Below are positions 5,216-5,271 of a DNA stretch of 5,271 nucleotides, one piece after another (within the stretch, counting starts at the first letter, position 1; every line of letters starts with the position of its first letter). The DNA is from an uncultured Bacteroidales bacterium (GTDB lineage Bacteria > Bacteroidota > Bacteroidia > Bacteroidales > P3): assembly GCA_905236405.1 (NCBI GenBank), contig CAJOQB010000024.1:1-5271 (forward strand), in the 5' to 3' direction. Below the pieces are notes generated by a model. It had not been told where the DNA came from. It saw only the letters and a list, made by a program, of their open reading frames with translations, and did not search any database. The position numbers and the translations under genes are program-made.

Positions 5216-5271
5216 CTTGTGTTCTCCATTTTTTTGTTGACTATTGTGTCAACTTTTTTCAGCGCAAGACA
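5216..5271 (-). pseudogene. Upstream remnant of the T9SS gene in a different frame
   Basis: On the minus strand the frame beginning at 5271 is open and reads CLALKKVDTIVNKK up to an A7 tract (5235-5229). This resembles the closing strand of an Ig-like repeat (compare LLCISPRSAITVYV in the downstream part). One extra A in the tract would join it to NGEHKMWWYDS and the sorting domain. The T9SS frame itself has a TGA at 5251-5249. Only 56 bases are available, so a true frameshift is plausible but unproven. Confidence 0.4.

Noticed and set aside
1..5271. Search for CRISPR arrays, tRNA genes, IS elements or a defence cassette
   Set aside because: No regularly spaced repeats, cloverleaf-like segments, transposase motifs or defence domains were seen on either strand.

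Overview
The window looks like chromosomal DNA from a Bacteroidales bacterium (Prevotella/Porphyromonas/Bacteroides-like; the genus cannot be fixed from this sequence alone). Three signs point there. One protein carries a type IX secretion (T9SS) C-terminal sorting domain. A DUF4295-type small protein, as I recall the family, lies between L33 and ftsY. Several genes have promoters of the Bacteroidetes sigma-ABfr type (TAnnTTTG at -7) and lack Shine-Dalgarno sites. All genes I can support lie on the minus strand, so the biological order runs from high to low coordinates.

Layout in transcription order. (1) 4778-5271: the C-terminal end of a T9SS-secreted protein with an Ig-like segment and a sorting domain. 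Its upstream frame appears broken near an A7 tract at 5229-5235. (2) 4393-4777: a gene-free, AT-rich stretch with nested inverted repeats and T-rich imperfect repeats. (3) 3900-4414: promoter, rpmG (ribosomal protein L33, zinc-free type), a DUF4295 protein of 51 residues, and a strong intrinsic terminator. (4) 1526-3832: promoter, ftsY (SRP receptor GTPase) and rimO (S12 methylthiotransferase), 20 nt apart. (5) 1235-1525: intergenic region with the hup promoter. (6) 882-1234: an HU/IHF-family DNA-binding protein followed by an intrinsic terminator. (7) 1-783: the N-terminal 261 residues of a Wzz-type polysaccharide chain-length protein, running off the window. It is only visible as an open frame without a stop.

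Functionally the centre is a housekeeping translation and protein-targeting cluster: a ribosomal protein, a probable ribosome-linked small protein, the SRP receptor, and a ribosomal protein modification enzyme. HU sits downstream. The flanks are envelope-related: a secreted T9SS protein on one side and surface polysaccharide on the other. I found no defence system, mobile element, CRISPR array or clearly novel system. The items most worth a second look are the broken T9SS gene, the nested inverted repeat at 4638-4711, and the DUF4295 protein.
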